Part shown: positions 26,081-36,583 of the stretch, piece after piece | Layout: every line of letters begins with the position of its first letter | Position numbering within the stretch: the first letter of the stretch is position 1 | NCBI RefSeq assembly: GCF_015686655.1 | Contig: NZ_JADPMP010000003.1 | Location: 305,559-369,558 of the forward strand | Direction: 5' to 3' | DNA: 64,000 nucleotides | Source: Pontibacter sp. FD36 | GTDB lineage: Bacteria > Bacteroidota > Bacteroidia > Cytophagales > Hymenobacteraceae | The notes under the pieces: generated by a model | The model's input: only the letters and a program-made list of their open reading frames with translations | Told to the model about the DNA's origin: nothing | Database searches by the model: none | Program-made: the position numbers and the translations under genes

Positions 26081-26501
26081 GCTCCAGCAAATGGCGACAT
26101 TTAAGCAGCTGCTTCTCCACTTCCTGTATGGTGAAGCGCGGGTTGCTGTTGCCGAAGTTGGTCTGCACGTAGTTGAGGATGTTGGTGATTTGCCCTTTGT
26201 TCAGGTGTTCAAAACCCGGCATGCCCTGGTTGTAGTTTTTACCATTCACGACAATGTTGCCCGTCTGCCCGTGTTGGATGATGCAGGCCAGCTCGTCGCG
26301 GTGGTTCTCCAGGTAGTCGGCACCCGCCAGCGGCGGGATCAGGTTGCGGAGCCCGCTGCCGTCGTCCATGTGGCAGTTGGCGCAGTACTGGGTATAGAGC
26401 TTTTCTCCTTCGTTTTGCTTGTCTGTATAAAAGCACTGGGTCAGGGTGAGTAAAGCGGCTATACCGGCAGCATAGTGCAGGAATTTAGTTTTTATCAGCA
26501 T
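26070..26501 (-). CDS. c-type cytochrome lipoprotein, single heme
   Basis: About 143 residues from ATG 26499-26501 (MLIKTKFLHYAAG). The signal sequence ends in a lipobox-like LTQC, so it is probably a periplasmic lipoprotein. One heme site CANCH sits near residue 42, and the distal methionine is likely in GMPGFEHLN. It is co-transcribed after the SCO gene, whose end it overlaps by 17 bases. It should act as an electron carrier or as a partner in respiratory oxidase assembly; the exact role is not shown. Confidence 0.88.
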   Translation of the reverse strand: MLIKTKFLHYAAGIAALLTLTQCFYTDKQNEGEKLYTQYCANCHMDDGSGLRNLIPPLAGADYLENHRDELACIIQHGQTGNIVVNGKNYNQGMPGFEHLNKGQITNILNYVQTNFGNSNPRFTIQEVEKQLLKCRHLLEQKK

Positions 26502-27174
26502 CCTTCTTTTTCTTTTTAGGCAAAAGGGCCGGTATGTCACGGATCAACCGATCGACCTGGGCTGGGTCGGTACCGTCGTAAATGCCGCGAACATGGCGGT
26601 TCTGGTCCACGAGCACAAAGGCGCCGCTATGCACAAATCCACCGGGCTCTTCCTCGTCTTCCATCGCCGACACCATGTACTGCATGGCAATGCTGTAGAT
26701 GCTGTCTTTCTCGCCGGTCACAAAGTGCCACTTGTCGCTGTTCACCTGCAGGCGGTCAGCATAGTCACGCAGTACAGCTACTGTATCGTGCTTCGGGTCG
26801 ATGGTATGAGAAAGGAGCATGACCCTTGGGTCGTCTTCAAAAGCTTCGTAGATGCGCAGCATCTGGCTTTTCATCTTGGGACAGATGGTCGGGCAGGTCG
26901 TAAAGAAGAAATCAGTGACGTATACCTTATCCTGCACGGTGAGGCTGGTTACCACCTGGCTGTCCTGGTTGATGAAAGCGAAGTCAGGTATGCGGTGGTA
27001 TACCGTATCGGTCACCTGCTGGCCGTCAACTTCACGCTGCACCAGCTGCCGCTCACCCAGATAGGGAAGCGAGCCTGCAGCAGAGGACTGCTCCTGAGAA
27101 CAAGCCTGCCAGCTGAGCGCAGACAGGCCAAGCAGTAAAGCTGAAAAAAAAGTGCTTAGTTTATTTCTTTCCAT
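26485..27174 (-). CDS. SCO1/SenC family copper protein
   Basis: About 229 residues from ATG 27172-27174 (an in-frame ATG at 27183 is also possible). The signal peptide ends with a lipobox (SWQAC), so it is anchored outside the inner membrane. The thioredoxin-like domain has the copper-binding CPTIC motif in FFFTTCPTICPKMKSQM and the distal histidine in GGFVHSGAFVLVD. SCO proteins deliver copper to cytochrome oxidase CuA or act as thiol reductants. It is in the middle of a three-gene overlapping operon with a coiled-coil lipoprotein before it and a cytochrome c after it. The C-terminus is a run of lysines (KKKKKDADKN). Confidence 0.92.
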   Translation of the reverse strand: MERNKLSTFFSALLLGLSALSWQACSQEQSSAAGSLPYLGERQLVQREVDGQQVTDTVYHRIPDFAFINQDSQVVTSLTVQDKVYVTDFFFTTCPTICPKMKSQMLRIYEAFEDDPRVMLLSHTIDPKHDTVAVLRDYADRLQVNSDKWHFVTGEKDSIYSIAMQYMVSAMEDEEEPGGFVHSGAFVLVDQNRHVRGIYDGTDPAQVDRLIRDIPALLPKKKKKDADKN

Positions 27175-27589
27175 AAGTCGCATAAGTTTCCTGTGCGTGG
27201 GTGATGGTGCTGTCCATCAGTGATTTTACCCGTTCCATTTTCTGGTGTTCGGCGTTCAGGTATAGCATCGCCTGCTGGTATGCCAGCGTGTCAGGAGCTT
27301 TGTACTGGCGCATCCACTCCATCATAGCTTCATCGGCCTGGTCCAGCTCCTGTATACGGCGCGTGAGCAGGCTAATGGTCGCGGTGTCGGCAGACTGTGC
27401 CTGCAGCGTATCGCGGAGGCTGGTGAGGTTGCGGCGCAAGCGGTAGATCTTACTCATGTCGGCCATGGCCTCGTCGTGGAGGTCCATTACTTCTGTTTCC
27501 AGGGCCTGCTGTCGCTCCGCTTCACTGGCGCCGCCCTGGCAAGCAAGCAGGATGAGGGGTAAACTTAGGTATAGCAGCCACTTTTTCAT
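27161..27589 (-). CDS. Small helical lipoprotein, first gene of the SCO operon
   Basis: A 142-residue protein with a signal peptide and lipobox (LILLACQGG). The mature part is almost wholly helical and likely coiled coil (RQQALETEVMDLHDEAMADM, RIQELDQADEAMMEWMRQY). Homologues are often labelled viral A-type inclusion protein, a transferred name with no functional meaning. It overlaps the SCO gene start, so it is expressed with the respiratory genes. Function unknown. Confidence 0.8.
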   Translation of the reverse strand: MKKWLLYLSLPLILLACQGGASEAERQQALETEVMDLHDEAMADMSKIYRLRRNLTSLRDTLQAQSADTATISLLTRRIQELDQADEAMMEWMRQYKAPDTLAYQQAMLYLNAEHQKMERVKSLMDSTITHAQETYATYGKK

Positions 27590-27703
27590 CGTTCAGCTGA
27601 TAAGGTTTCGTGTAAGAACAGGTATAGCTGCAAAGGTATAGGATATGGCAGAATAATGGCCCCTCAGGTGCTAAGTTTTGGGCAATTCCCTTGGGGCGGA
27701 CAT

Positions 27704-27729
27704 TAAAAAGCCCGGCACGGTGGCCAGGC
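27704..27729 (-). terminator. Terminator of the DUF2267 gene
   Basis: On the minus strand GCCTGGC (27729-27723) pairs with GCCGGGC (27716-27710), one G-U, followed by TTTTTAATG. It lies 25 bases after the DUF2267 stop. Confidence 0.75.
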
Positions 27730-27754
27730 ATTGATTTAGGTTAAGTTTGTTTTT

Positions 27755-28183
27755 TTAGGCAGGCACCGCCAGTTCAGAGTGCAGGGCGTGTGCCACCTGG
27801 TTGTACTGCCCTTCGGAGATGCGGCTGCGCAGAAACTTCATCACATCCTGAAAGGCATAGTGGGCGTGCTCCAGCGTCGGGAAATCAGCCATGTCGGCAA
27901 ATGCATCCTTGGAGCGAATAAACTCCAGCCATTCTTCTTCATGGCGTATGCGTACGGGCTCTTCCCGCAGTGTGAATCCATCAAAGTATATACCTTTCCA
28001 AACGATCGGCAGCTGGGCCGCCAGGTGGATGGCTTCTCCGGCAGGTATACGGTCGCGGATGGCGTGCAGTACCGCTCTGAAGATGCGGGCAGCTTTCAGC
28101 TCGTCTTCTATACCCAGGTAGTCGCAGAGCTCGTGTAACCAGGTCTTTGCCTCCTTCTGATAATTCTCAAAATTCATGGACAT
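27755..28183 (-). CDS. DUF2267 protein
   Basis: A 142-residue soluble helical protein. It carries the DUF2267 pattern: WLHELCDYLGIEDELKAARIFRAVLHAIRDRIPAGEAIHLAAQLP, here spread over residues 14-60, followed by IVWKGIYFDGF. The function of this family is unknown. An alternative ATG two codons downstream is possible. It has its own terminator. Confidence 0.9.
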   Translation of the reverse strand: MSMNFENYQKEAKTWLHELCDYLGIEDELKAARIFRAVLHAIRDRIPAGEAIHLAAQLPIVWKGIYFDGFTLREEPVRIRHEEEWLEFIRSKDAFADMADFPTLEHAHYAFQDVMKFLRSRISEGQYNQVAHALHSELAVPA

Positions 28184-28327
28184 GTTTACCTCCTTTTTTA
28201 TGGTTAAACATCATGTAATCTGTTATTTACAACGAAACAGCCAGGGGAGGGTTATCAGATAATAGGGAATGTGAGCCTGTTCAAGCCAGCCTGCCTGAAA
28301 CGATGGTGAATACCCTACAAAATTCAA

Positions 28328-28657
28328 CTACCACTTCTTAAACACAAAGAACACGGCCAGCAGGATGAAGATGAAGCCAACTATGTAATTCCATTTCACT
28401 TCTTCACGCAGGTATAGCACCGAGAAGCCTACAAACACGACCAGCGTGATGACCTCCTGTATGGTTTTGAGTTGGAAAGCTGTGAACTGTCCGTGGCCGA
28501 TCCGGTTGGCGGGCACCTGAAACATGTACTCAAAAAAGGCAATGAACCAGCTCACCAGGATCACCTTCCAGAGCACGGTGTCTTTGAACTTCAGGTGACC
28601 GTACCAGGCGAAGGTCATGAAGATATTGGAGATAAGAAGGAGTATAATCGTTTTCAT
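28328..28657 (-). CDS. DUF486 small membrane protein
   Basis: A 109-residue protein of four predicted membrane helices, with the DUF486 pattern FMTFAWYGHLKF, SWFIAFFEYMFQVPANRIGHGQF and TLVVFVGFSVLYLREEVKWNY. It is related in topology to the small multidrug/DMT families, but its transport role has not been established. Single gene. Confidence 0.92.
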   Translation of the reverse strand: MKTIILLLISNIFMTFAWYGHLKFKDTVLWKVILVSWFIAFFEYMFQVPANRIGHGQFTAFQLKTIQEVITLVVFVGFSVLYLREEVKWNYIVGFIFILLAVFFVFKKW

Positions 28658-28769
28658 GCCCGAAATTTAACATAAGGCGCATTCATGACGGCAGAAAATT
28701 TAAGCAACCTTCGCAATGTCGAGTCAGTATGTTCGTTTACAACACGATGCAATGCCTGACTGAGCTATG

Positions 28770-28910
28770 AAAAAAACCGGGTCGGCTTTCGAGCCGCCCC
28801 TAAGGGCAAAGTAGACGAAAAGCGAGTAAAATCACTTGCGTCCACCTGCCGATATATTTTGCATTCGACTTAATCAGAAAGACCGCCTCCATAAGAGGTG
28901 GTCTTTTTGT
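28770..28910 (+). ncRNA. Candidate small structured RNA (unassigned)
   Basis: A stable hairpin GGGtCGGCT-TTCG-AGCCGCCC at 28779-28799 is followed about 80 bases later by a rho-independent terminator at 28880-28910. No open reading frame lies between them, and DUF486 is divergent. The set looks like a short non-coding transcript, but no promoter box was clear and I recognise no known RNA family (it lacks tmRNA, RNase P and SRP RNA landmarks). Confidence 0.35.
28880..28910 (+). terminator. Rho-independent terminator in the gap before gyrB
   Basis: AGACCGCCTC (28880-28889) pairs with GAGGTGGTCT (28895-28904; one G-U), loop CATAA, then TTTTTGTGTTTTT. No plus-strand gene precedes it, so it implies an unseen transcript. 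Confidence 0.75.
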
Positions 28911-29064
28911 GTTTTTAAGGTATAAGTATTTGTGAAACAGGCACTAATGGGCTTTCGTTTTTGTTTAAATCAAGGTGTGCTTCCTGCTTATACCTGATGG
29001 GATCACAGGTATGCAACAATCGGTGCAAAGTACTGCTCCGAAAAGCATAGATAAAACGAAATAA

Positions 29065-31062
<1,998 letters not shown>

Positions 31063-31072
31063 TCTATACTTA

Positions 31073-31128
31073 AGTATAAAACAGCAGCGGCTGCTTTCGG
31101 AAGAAGGCAGCCGCTGCTGTTTTATACT
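31073..31128. terminator. Very long terminator hairpin after gyrB
   Basis: A perfect 22-bp stem (31073-31094 with 31107-31128) and a 12-base loop. The outer AAAA/TTTT part lets it work on both strands. It lies between gyrB and a convergent gene. Confidence 0.88.
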
Positions 31129-31146
31129 AGGTTGGTTCAGTTCAGA

Positions 31147-31902
31147 TCAGACACCAGTGCTATACCTGACTTCAAGCGGTTTCCTGTAGAACTCCCAAAG
31201 TATTAATAGCACTAACAACAAGCCCCAGCAGCTTGCAAGTATCCAGGTGCTGGTATCACCTGAAGCCGAAGTAGTGCTGAATAGGCTTCTCGTTGATTCG
31301 TAGGCGATGTTGGCACCCCAGTGTATCCCGAAGGCAAGCCAGAGAGATTTGGTAATGATTACTGCATAAGCCAGCACCAGGCCTAGTAACATGAGATAGG
31401 AGAGGACTGCTACGCCATCACCTAATCGCCAAATGTGATTTAGTACATAGACCAAAGCGGAAAGCAACACCCAATAAATGGGTTTCATATACTTGACCAG
31501 ATGAGCATATAAATAACCCCGGGTTAGAATGTCCTCCGCAACAGAGGGAACCGCAGTCATCAGCAGGAGCATGGGGACTCGTCCTACAAAGGTTGTGAGG
31601 GTTATGCTGGGAACAATGCTTTCATACCCCAACAGAACTGAGAGGTAGAACGATAGGATGAAAAATGTCAGGCCTAGCGACAGCCCCACCATGAGCTGTA
31701 CTAACCATTTAGATTTCAGACCCAAGCCGTAGCCCCCAAGGCCTGTCCACCCTTGCGCTCTAGCCAGGAAAAAAGCTGCCACTATAAACCCGGTTTTAAA
31801 CAGGGCCATTATCCAAAAAGAAGAAAAGAACTCAGGAAAATGATAAATGGCGAAAAGAAGGAGAAATCCTGCTGCAAATGAGAGTAGACTACGTATAGGC
31901 AT
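31147..31902 (-). CDS. CPBP-family intramembrane glutamic protease
   Basis: A 251-residue polytopic membrane protein of the CAAX protease/bacteriocin-processing family. The three motifs are present: motif 1 as EDILTRGYLY (E-D instead of the common E-E, with the conserved arginine), motif 2 as VYVLNHIWRLG with the histidine, and motif 3 as AFGIHWGANIAY with the histidine. About seven helices are predicted. Substrates of bacterial members are mostly unknown. Single gene, convergent with gyrB. Confidence 0.88.
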   Translation of the reverse strand: MPIRSLLSFAAGFLLLFAIYHFPEFFSSFWIMALFKTGFIVAAFFLARAQGWTGLGGYGLGLKSKWLVQLMVGLSLGLTFFILSFYLSVLLGYESIVPSITLTTFVGRVPMLLLMTAVPSVAEDILTRGYLYAHLVKYMKPIYWVLLSALVYVLNHIWRLGDGVAVLSYLMLLGLVLAYAVIITKSLWLAFGIHWGANIAYESTRSLFSTTSASGDTSTWILASCWGLLLVLLILWEFYRKPLEVRYSTGV

Positions 31903-32069
31903 AGCTTTTTCGAAGAGCCATTAAAAGCTCTCAAGCAACAATAATAATTTAAAATATAAGCACTTACAATGTATAGGGCAGAGTAATTTTCGGACAAATG
32001 GTTTGATGATTATTCTTTTGTCAGCTTGTATGCTCATGCACATTTAAAACGCTATCAAATGACAGGCAT

Positions 32070-32531
32070 CTACTTGCTTACCACTTCACTCAGTTTCTCA
32101 AACACCTTCCCCATTTTATCCAACACAGCTTGCTGATCACTTAGTTTGTAGTCCTGCTGCAGATCGTTCGGATGGCGGTAGCTCAGGTATACCTGGCCTT
32201 TTTCATCTTCCCATACCAATAGGCGCAAAGGCAAATCTAAGCCGGCACGCTGATCGGCCTGCATCAGATTAGTGCCTACCAGCGGATTGCCGAAAATAAG
32301 CACATGCGTAGGCCGGAGATCCATACCCTTGTCGGCGGCGGCTTTGGCGTGGTCTACTTCCGCTATCAGGTTGATGCCCATTCCCTGTATGGAAGCACGC
32401 AGCTTGTTCAGCGTTTCTGCCATACTATAGGCGCTGGGCTTGGTGATCAAATGCTCCGCTTGGGAAGGCTGTGCTATACCTGCACAGGCAGTGCAGATCA
32501 ACATGAAAAATGCTAATGTAAGGTGCTTCAT
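32070..32531 (-). CDS. DUF302 periplasmic protein
   Basis: About 153 residues from ATG 32529-32531 (MKHLTLAFFMLICTACAG), a signal peptide with a possible lipobox (CTAC). The DUF302 domain shows SMAETLNKLRASIQGMGINLIAEVDHAKAAADKGMDLRPTHVLIFGNP, distributed over residues 35-85, then DLPLRLLVWEDEKGQVYLSY. The domain is common next to stress or redox genes; its function is unknown. It follows the PagL-like gene with a four-base gap, so they share a transcript. Confidence 0.9.
   Translation of the reverse strand: MKHLTLAFFMLICTACAGIAQPSQAEHLITKPSAYSMAETLNKLRASIQGMGINLIAEVDHAKAAADKGMDLRPTHVLIFGNPLVGTNLMQADQRAGLDLPLRLLVWEDEKGQVYLSYRHPNDLQQDYKLSDQQAVLDKMGKVFEKLSEVVSK
32184..32195. repeat. Full palindrome CAGGTATACCTG of the overrepresented word
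   Basis: One of two intact copies of the 12-bp palindrome whose half CAGGTATA/TATACCTG recurs about 60 times in the window. It lies inside the DUF302 gene. Confidence 0.9.
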
Positions 32532-32535
32532 CTTA

Positions 32536-33660
32536 TTAGAATCTAAAACCGACGCGGGCATCCAGAAAATCCGCCACATGGCGGTGGGCCTTCAGGTTGA
32601 TGCCGTAAAACATGCGCCCTCCTGTATGGTACTCCAGGCCCCAGCGCTGGTAAACCGGGTCGCGGGCTTTGTATGGAGAGTATACGTATACCCCAAGCTG
32701 CTGATTGAACCGGAAACGACCGATGCGCAGTTCGTGCCCCACCAGCAAAGCACCCCGCTGAAAATCACGTCCGTCCTCTTCGTCCTGAAGGTGCTTACGC
32801 AAGGTATAGTCTGCTATCCACTCGGCCCCACCAGTTAGCGCACTAATGCGGCCAATAGGTTGGCTCACATAGGCTGCTATACCTAGCAGTGGCAGCTTGC
32901 GTGAAGGTTCGTCGTGGCGGTCCTTGCCGGTGCCAAACACGGCTACCAGAAAATTACGCGCCTGCTGCTCCTGCATACTTGCGGACATTTGTCGCTCAGG
33001 GAAAGCGGCAGGTCGCAGGGCATAGTTGAGCCCCAGTGTGGCCGAAGGAAAGTTGATGCCCTTGTTCGGTTGCCGCAACCCTCCGTTCGAGATATGCTTG
33101 TACGTACCACCCGCCCGCAGCATCCAGCGCTCGCTGAGGCGGTAGTTGCCCATCAGGTTGATCTCGAGCGGAAAACTGATGGCTGTGCTATAAAAGAGAT
33201 TTTCAGGGTTTGTGTCAGGTTCATAGATGTTGTCCATGTAGGCCAGCCCAGCCCCGAAACGGAAAGACAAACTGAAGCGGCGGTGCGCTGATAGAAAAGG
33301 CTCTACATACAGGAGCAAGGTATAAGCATTGCCCAGAATGTCAGGATTGTCAAAGTTGTAATAAGCCAGTGCAGCACCCAACCTGGGGTACCCCTGCAGG
33401 TATTGCCAGGCTCGTTCGTTGGTGAAATGCAGACTAATATCTGCCTCTATACCCCAGGGATTGGAACCGGAAATATCTCGAATCTCTCTGGAATGTGGAA
33501 TGATGAAGCCCGTGTGCCCCGTCAGGCCGATGTTGATCGCCGACCTGGTGGAATCGACTTGCCACGCAGCATTTGCCAGTACAGGCTCACATAGTAGCGA
33601 CAGTACCATAGCCATGGAGAATAGCAAGCCGGTATGAAAGCGTCTTCCACTGTTCATCAT
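32536..33660 (-). CDS. PagL-like acyloxyacyl hydrolase/outer-membrane protein
   Basis: A 374-residue protein with a signal peptide (GLLFSMAMVLSLLCEPVLANA). It has outer-membrane beta-barrel character and the PagL-family motif YKHISNGGLRQPNKGIN, with the His and Ser of the deacylase site, then FPSATLGLNYAL. In Proteobacteria PagL removes an acyl chain from lipid A. The Bacteroidota members are much longer and their substrate is not established. It ends in aromatic-rich F (GFRF), as outer-membrane barrels do. DUF302 follows in the same operon. Confidence 0.85.
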   Translation of the reverse strand: MMNSGRRFHTGLLFSMAMVLSLLCEPVLANAAWQVDSTRSAINIGLTGHTGFIIPHSREIRDISGSNPWGIEADISLHFTNERAWQYLQGYPRLGAALAYYNFDNPDILGNAYTLLLYVEPFLSAHRRFSLSFRFGAGLAYMDNIYEPDTNPENLFYSTAISFPLEINLMGNYRLSERWMLRAGGTYKHISNGGLRQPNKGINFPSATLGLNYALRPAAFPERQMSASMQEQQARNFLVAVFGTGKDRHDEPSRKLPLLGIAAYVSQPIGRISALTGGAEWIADYTLRKHLQDEEDGRDFQRGALLVGHELRIGRFRFNQQLGVYVYSPYKARDPVYQRWGLEYHTGGRMFYGINLKAHRHVADFLDARVGFRF

Positions 33661-33702
33661 CTTTACAACCTTTTTTTACTGCCTCAAGGCACTTATAACT
33701 CT

Positions 33703-33954
33703 TTAACAGAACGGTTCGCCAGTTTGGCACCTGCCTGGTAGGCACTCTCCAGGAAGTCGGGCAGGGCCCTTCGTGAGTCCTTTCGCGTTCACGTACAGCG
33801 TAACATGCCACCAGTGATTAAGCGGGGGCATCAGCGTCAGGGGTAGCTTACCTACGATCTGCAGGCACAACGTGTCCTTTGTGGCCTCCCAACCGGTAAG
33901 CATCAGGGGAGGAAGTTCAAACTCGCTGGGATCGGGTATCGGGTTTGTTTGCAT
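33703..33954 (-). pseudogene. Truncated remnant of a DUF5996 gene
   Basis: An 83-residue open frame whose N-terminal half, ELPPLMLTGWEATKDTL followed by QIVGKLPLTLMPPLNHWWHV and TLYVNAKGLTKGP, matches from memory the start of DUF5996 proteins (about 300 residues: TLHxWTQIVGK..L...PPLNHxWHV.LYVT.RGLTT.P). The expected W-T before QIVGK is missing, and similarity stops after GLTKGP. The remaining two thirds of the domain are absent in all nearby frames. The downstream tail has no resemblance to the family. This looks like a decayed gene with a 3' deletion. Confidence 0.6.
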
Positions 33955-34173
33955 AGCTTCTTACAATGGCTCTTGTTTTATACCGGGCGCCTGCTGATTG
34001 GTTTTGAGATTCTGGTAAAGATCAGGGTATAGCCGGGCTTTTTTGGTGCCAAGTGATGCTTTTAGAAAACATTTATGCAAGCTTTCGTCAAAAGGCATGA
34101 CAAATTCACTTACAAAAATTATATTAGCAGTTGGGCATACTTAATCTAATGTCCGTATACCTGCGTCTGTCAG

Positions 34174-34207
34174 GGAGCCTCTGTTCTCCGACTTGATATG
34201 AGGCTCC
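34174..34207 (+). promoter_or_regulatory. Hairpin in the ppk1 leader
   Basis: GGAGCCTC (34174-34181) pairs with GAGGCTCC (34200-34207) across an 18-base loop, then TTTAAT. It ends 16 bases before the ppk1 ATG. It may be an upstream terminator remnant or a translational control hairpin. Confidence 0.45.
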
Positions 34208-34223
34208 TTTAATATCTGAAAAC

Positions 34224-36329
34224 ATGTTAACCAATAAGGTTTCTGACCAAATAAAGCGAAGTAAATATATTAGCCGCGACCTGAGCTGGCTGCGTTTTAA
34301 CTACCGTGTGCTTGACCAGGCCCGCGACACCAGCCGCACCATTTTCGACCGGCTCAAGTTTATGGCCATCACGGCTTCCAACCTCGATGAGTTCTTCATG
34401 ATCCGGGTAGGCAGCTTATATAACTACATCGATTACGGCAAAGAGCGACTCGACTACTCTGGCTTGCGCGAACTCCCTTTCCGTAAGAAATTGCTTGACT
34501 ACGCGCACCGCTTTGTCAACGATCAGTACCTGACATTCAACAACGAACTCACCGAGCTATTTGACAAAAGCGGTTTTGACATACTCAAGGTGGGTGACCT
34601 GACCGAGATCGAGCAGAAGAAGGTGGACAGCTATTTCAAGAACACGATCTACCCGCTGCTTACGCCCATGGTGTTCGATAATTACCACGGCTTTCCACTG
34701 CTCATGAACCAGCTGCTGACCTTTGGTGTGGTGACCCGCACCACCGAGGAGCAGAAGGCGCAGGACCGCGTGACCTTTGTGCAGATACCCCAGAACCTGG
34801 CCCGTTTTTACGAGATCAACCGCAAGGACAAGATCATTTTCGTGCCGATTGAGGAGATCATCCGCTGGAAAATCAAAAAGCTGTTCCGTAACGTGGAGAT
34901 CGTGTCGGCGAACCTCTTCCGAATAACCCGAAACGGAGATTTTACATTGGAGGAGTCTGACGATATCGAAGCTGACTTTGTACAGGAGATCAAGTCGAAG
35001 CTGAAGACGCGCAAAAAAGGACGTGTGGTGCGCCTGGAGATTGAGCGCAATCCGTCTGCCTTTATGATGAAGGTGCTGAAGGAGCGCTGGACCATCGACA
35101 ATGCCAACGTTTTCACGATTACGAGCATGATCGATCTGCGCGGTCTGTGGCAGATCATCAACCACCGGCAGTTCAAAGACAAAGGTTTTAAGCAACCTGC
35201 ATCCGTAACGCCGCTTAGCCTTCCGGCCGAGTCGGTAGACATGTTCCAATATCTGAAAGAGCATGACGTACTGCTGCACCATCCTTACAATAACATGGAG
35301 CCAGTGGTACAGTTGCTGGAGCGTGCCGCAGAAGACCCCTATGTTCTGGGCATCAAGCAGACGATTTACCGATTGGCGGATCAGTCACGTGTGACGGCTG
35401 CTCTGCTGAAAGCCGCTGAAAACGGCAAGCACGTATCGGTGTTGTTTGAGGTGAAGGCCCGCTTTGATGAGGAGCGAAACCTGCGCGAGGGTGAGCGTCT
35501 GGAAAAGGCTGGCTGTTTTGTGATCTACGGCATCAGCAAGTATAAGACGCACACCAAAATGCTTATGATCATCCGGAAGGAAGGGGAGAAGGTGACGCGC
35601 TATGTGCACATCGGAAGCGGTAACTACAATGAGCAGACCGCCCGCCTGTATACGGACGTGAGTTTGCTGACGACCAACGATGTGTATGCGCATGACGTGT
35701 CGGAGTTTTTCAATGTAATAACCGGTCACTCTCGACCAAACGAGTATAAGTACCTGCTCACTTCGCCTAAGTCCATGCGCCAGCAACTGATCGAGCTGAT
35801 TCGCCATGAAGCACGCAATGCCAAGAAAGGTCTGAAGAGCGGGATTGTGATCAAGATCAACTCGCTGGAAGACAAGGAGGTGATAGATGAATTTTACAAA
35901 GCTTCCAAGGCAGGTGTTCCGATTAAGCTTATCGTGCGCGGCATCTGCTGTTTACGCCCGGGCCGTGAAGACCTGAGCGAGAATATTTCAGTGAAGTCGA
36001 TTGTAGGAGAGTACCTAGAGCATAGCCGCATCTATTACTTCCACAACAACGGTGACCCGAAGGTATACGGAGGCAGTGCCGACGTTATGGTGCGCAGTTT
36101 TGACCGCCGAATCGAAGCGCTTTTCCTGATCGTGAATGAGGAGCTGAAAAAAGAGGCGATTAATATTTTGTACTACAACCTGCTCGACAACCAGAACTCC
36201 TACATCATGCGCGAAGACGGGACCTATTCCCGTAAAAAGCCCGCCGCCAACGAAGAAATCGTTGATGTGCACAAACTGTTCTACAAGAAGGTGTTCGAGG
36301 AAACAACGCAGGAAGTAGAGTTAGTATAA
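34224..36329 (+). CDS. ppk1: Polyphosphate kinase 1
   Basis: A 701-residue PPK1, which polymerises ATP gamma-phosphate into polyphosphate. The family start YISRDLSWLRFNYRVL lies at residues 14-29. The four-domain arrangement is full length. The phosphorylated histidine corresponds to His443 in YKTHTKMLMI, followed by the RYVHIGSGNYNEQTARLYTD pattern split in the catalytic C1 domain, and RGICCLRPG in C2. The gene is divergent from nothing coding and convergent with ppx, which hydrolyses the product. Confidence 0.96.
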   Translation: MLTNKVSDQIKRSKYISRDLSWLRFNYRVLDQARDTSRTIFDRLKFMAITASNLDEFFMIRVGSLYNYIDYGKERLDYSGLRELPFRKKLLDYAHRFVNDQYLTFNNELTELFDKSGFDILKVGDLTEIEQKKVDSYFKNTIYPLLTPMVFDNYHGFPLLMNQLLTFGVVTRTTEEQKAQDRVTFVQIPQNLARFYEINRKDKIIFVPIEEIIRWKIKKLFRNVEIVSANLFRITRNGDFTLEESDDIEADFVQEIKSKLKTRKKGRVVRLEIERNPSAFMMKVLKERWTIDNANVFTITSMIDLRGLWQIINHRQFKDKGFKQPASVTPLSLPAESVDMFQYLKEHDVLLHHPYNNMEPVVQLLERAAEDPYVLGIKQTIYRLADQSRVTAALLKAAENGKHVSVLFEVKARFDEERNLREGERLEKAGCFVIYGISKYKTHTKMLMIIRKEGEKVTRYVHIGSGNYNEQTARLYTDVSLLTTNDVYAHDVSEFFNVITGHSRPNEYKYLLTSPKSMRQQLIELIRHEARNAKKGLKSGIVIKINSLEDKEVIDEFYKASKAGVPIKLIVRGICCLRPGREDLSENISVKSIVGEYLEHSRIYYFHNNGDPKVYGGSADVMVRSFDRRIEALFLIVNEELKKEAINILYYNLLDNQNSYIMREDGTYSRKKPAANEEIVDVHKLFYKKVFEETTQEVELV

Positions 36330-36356
36330 AACCAGGTTTTATCTTCTTCTAAAAAC

Positions 36357-36402
36357 AAAAACGGGAATGGCGCATGATGATCATGCGCCATTCCCGTTTT
36401 TT
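36357..36402 (+). terminator. Strong terminator after ppk1
   Basis: A perfect stem of about 21 bp (36357-36377 with 36381-36401), loop TGA, flanked by A and T runs, so it may work in both directions. Confidence 0.95.
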
Positions 36403-36434
36403 ATAAAAGCCTCGCACGGCCAAGGCATACCGCA

Positions 36435-36457
36435 CCCGCCGCACAGGCGAAACTATA
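36435..36457. repeat. Copy of a 23-bp dispersed intergenic repeat
   Basis: CCCGCCGCACAGGCGAAACTATA. The exact reverse complement occurs at 63866-63888. Both copies are intergenic. Nearby are a CGAGCG-AGGA-CGCTCG hairpin (36535-36550) and two TATACCTG words (36474, 36501). Confidence 0.85.
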
Positions 36458-36583
36458 GAACAAGCCACGTTGCTATACCTGCAACAGCCACTGCTAAACC
36501 TATACCTGGGCCAGAATCCCCATCATAGTAATCACGAGCGAGGACGCTCGCGGCATAGCATATACCCGTCGGAAAGGCGAAAA

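Noticed and set aside
28770..28910. tmRNA, RNase P RNA, SRP RNA or 6S RNA
   Set aside because: None of their conserved core elements or sizes are seen; kept only as an unassigned candidate RNA.
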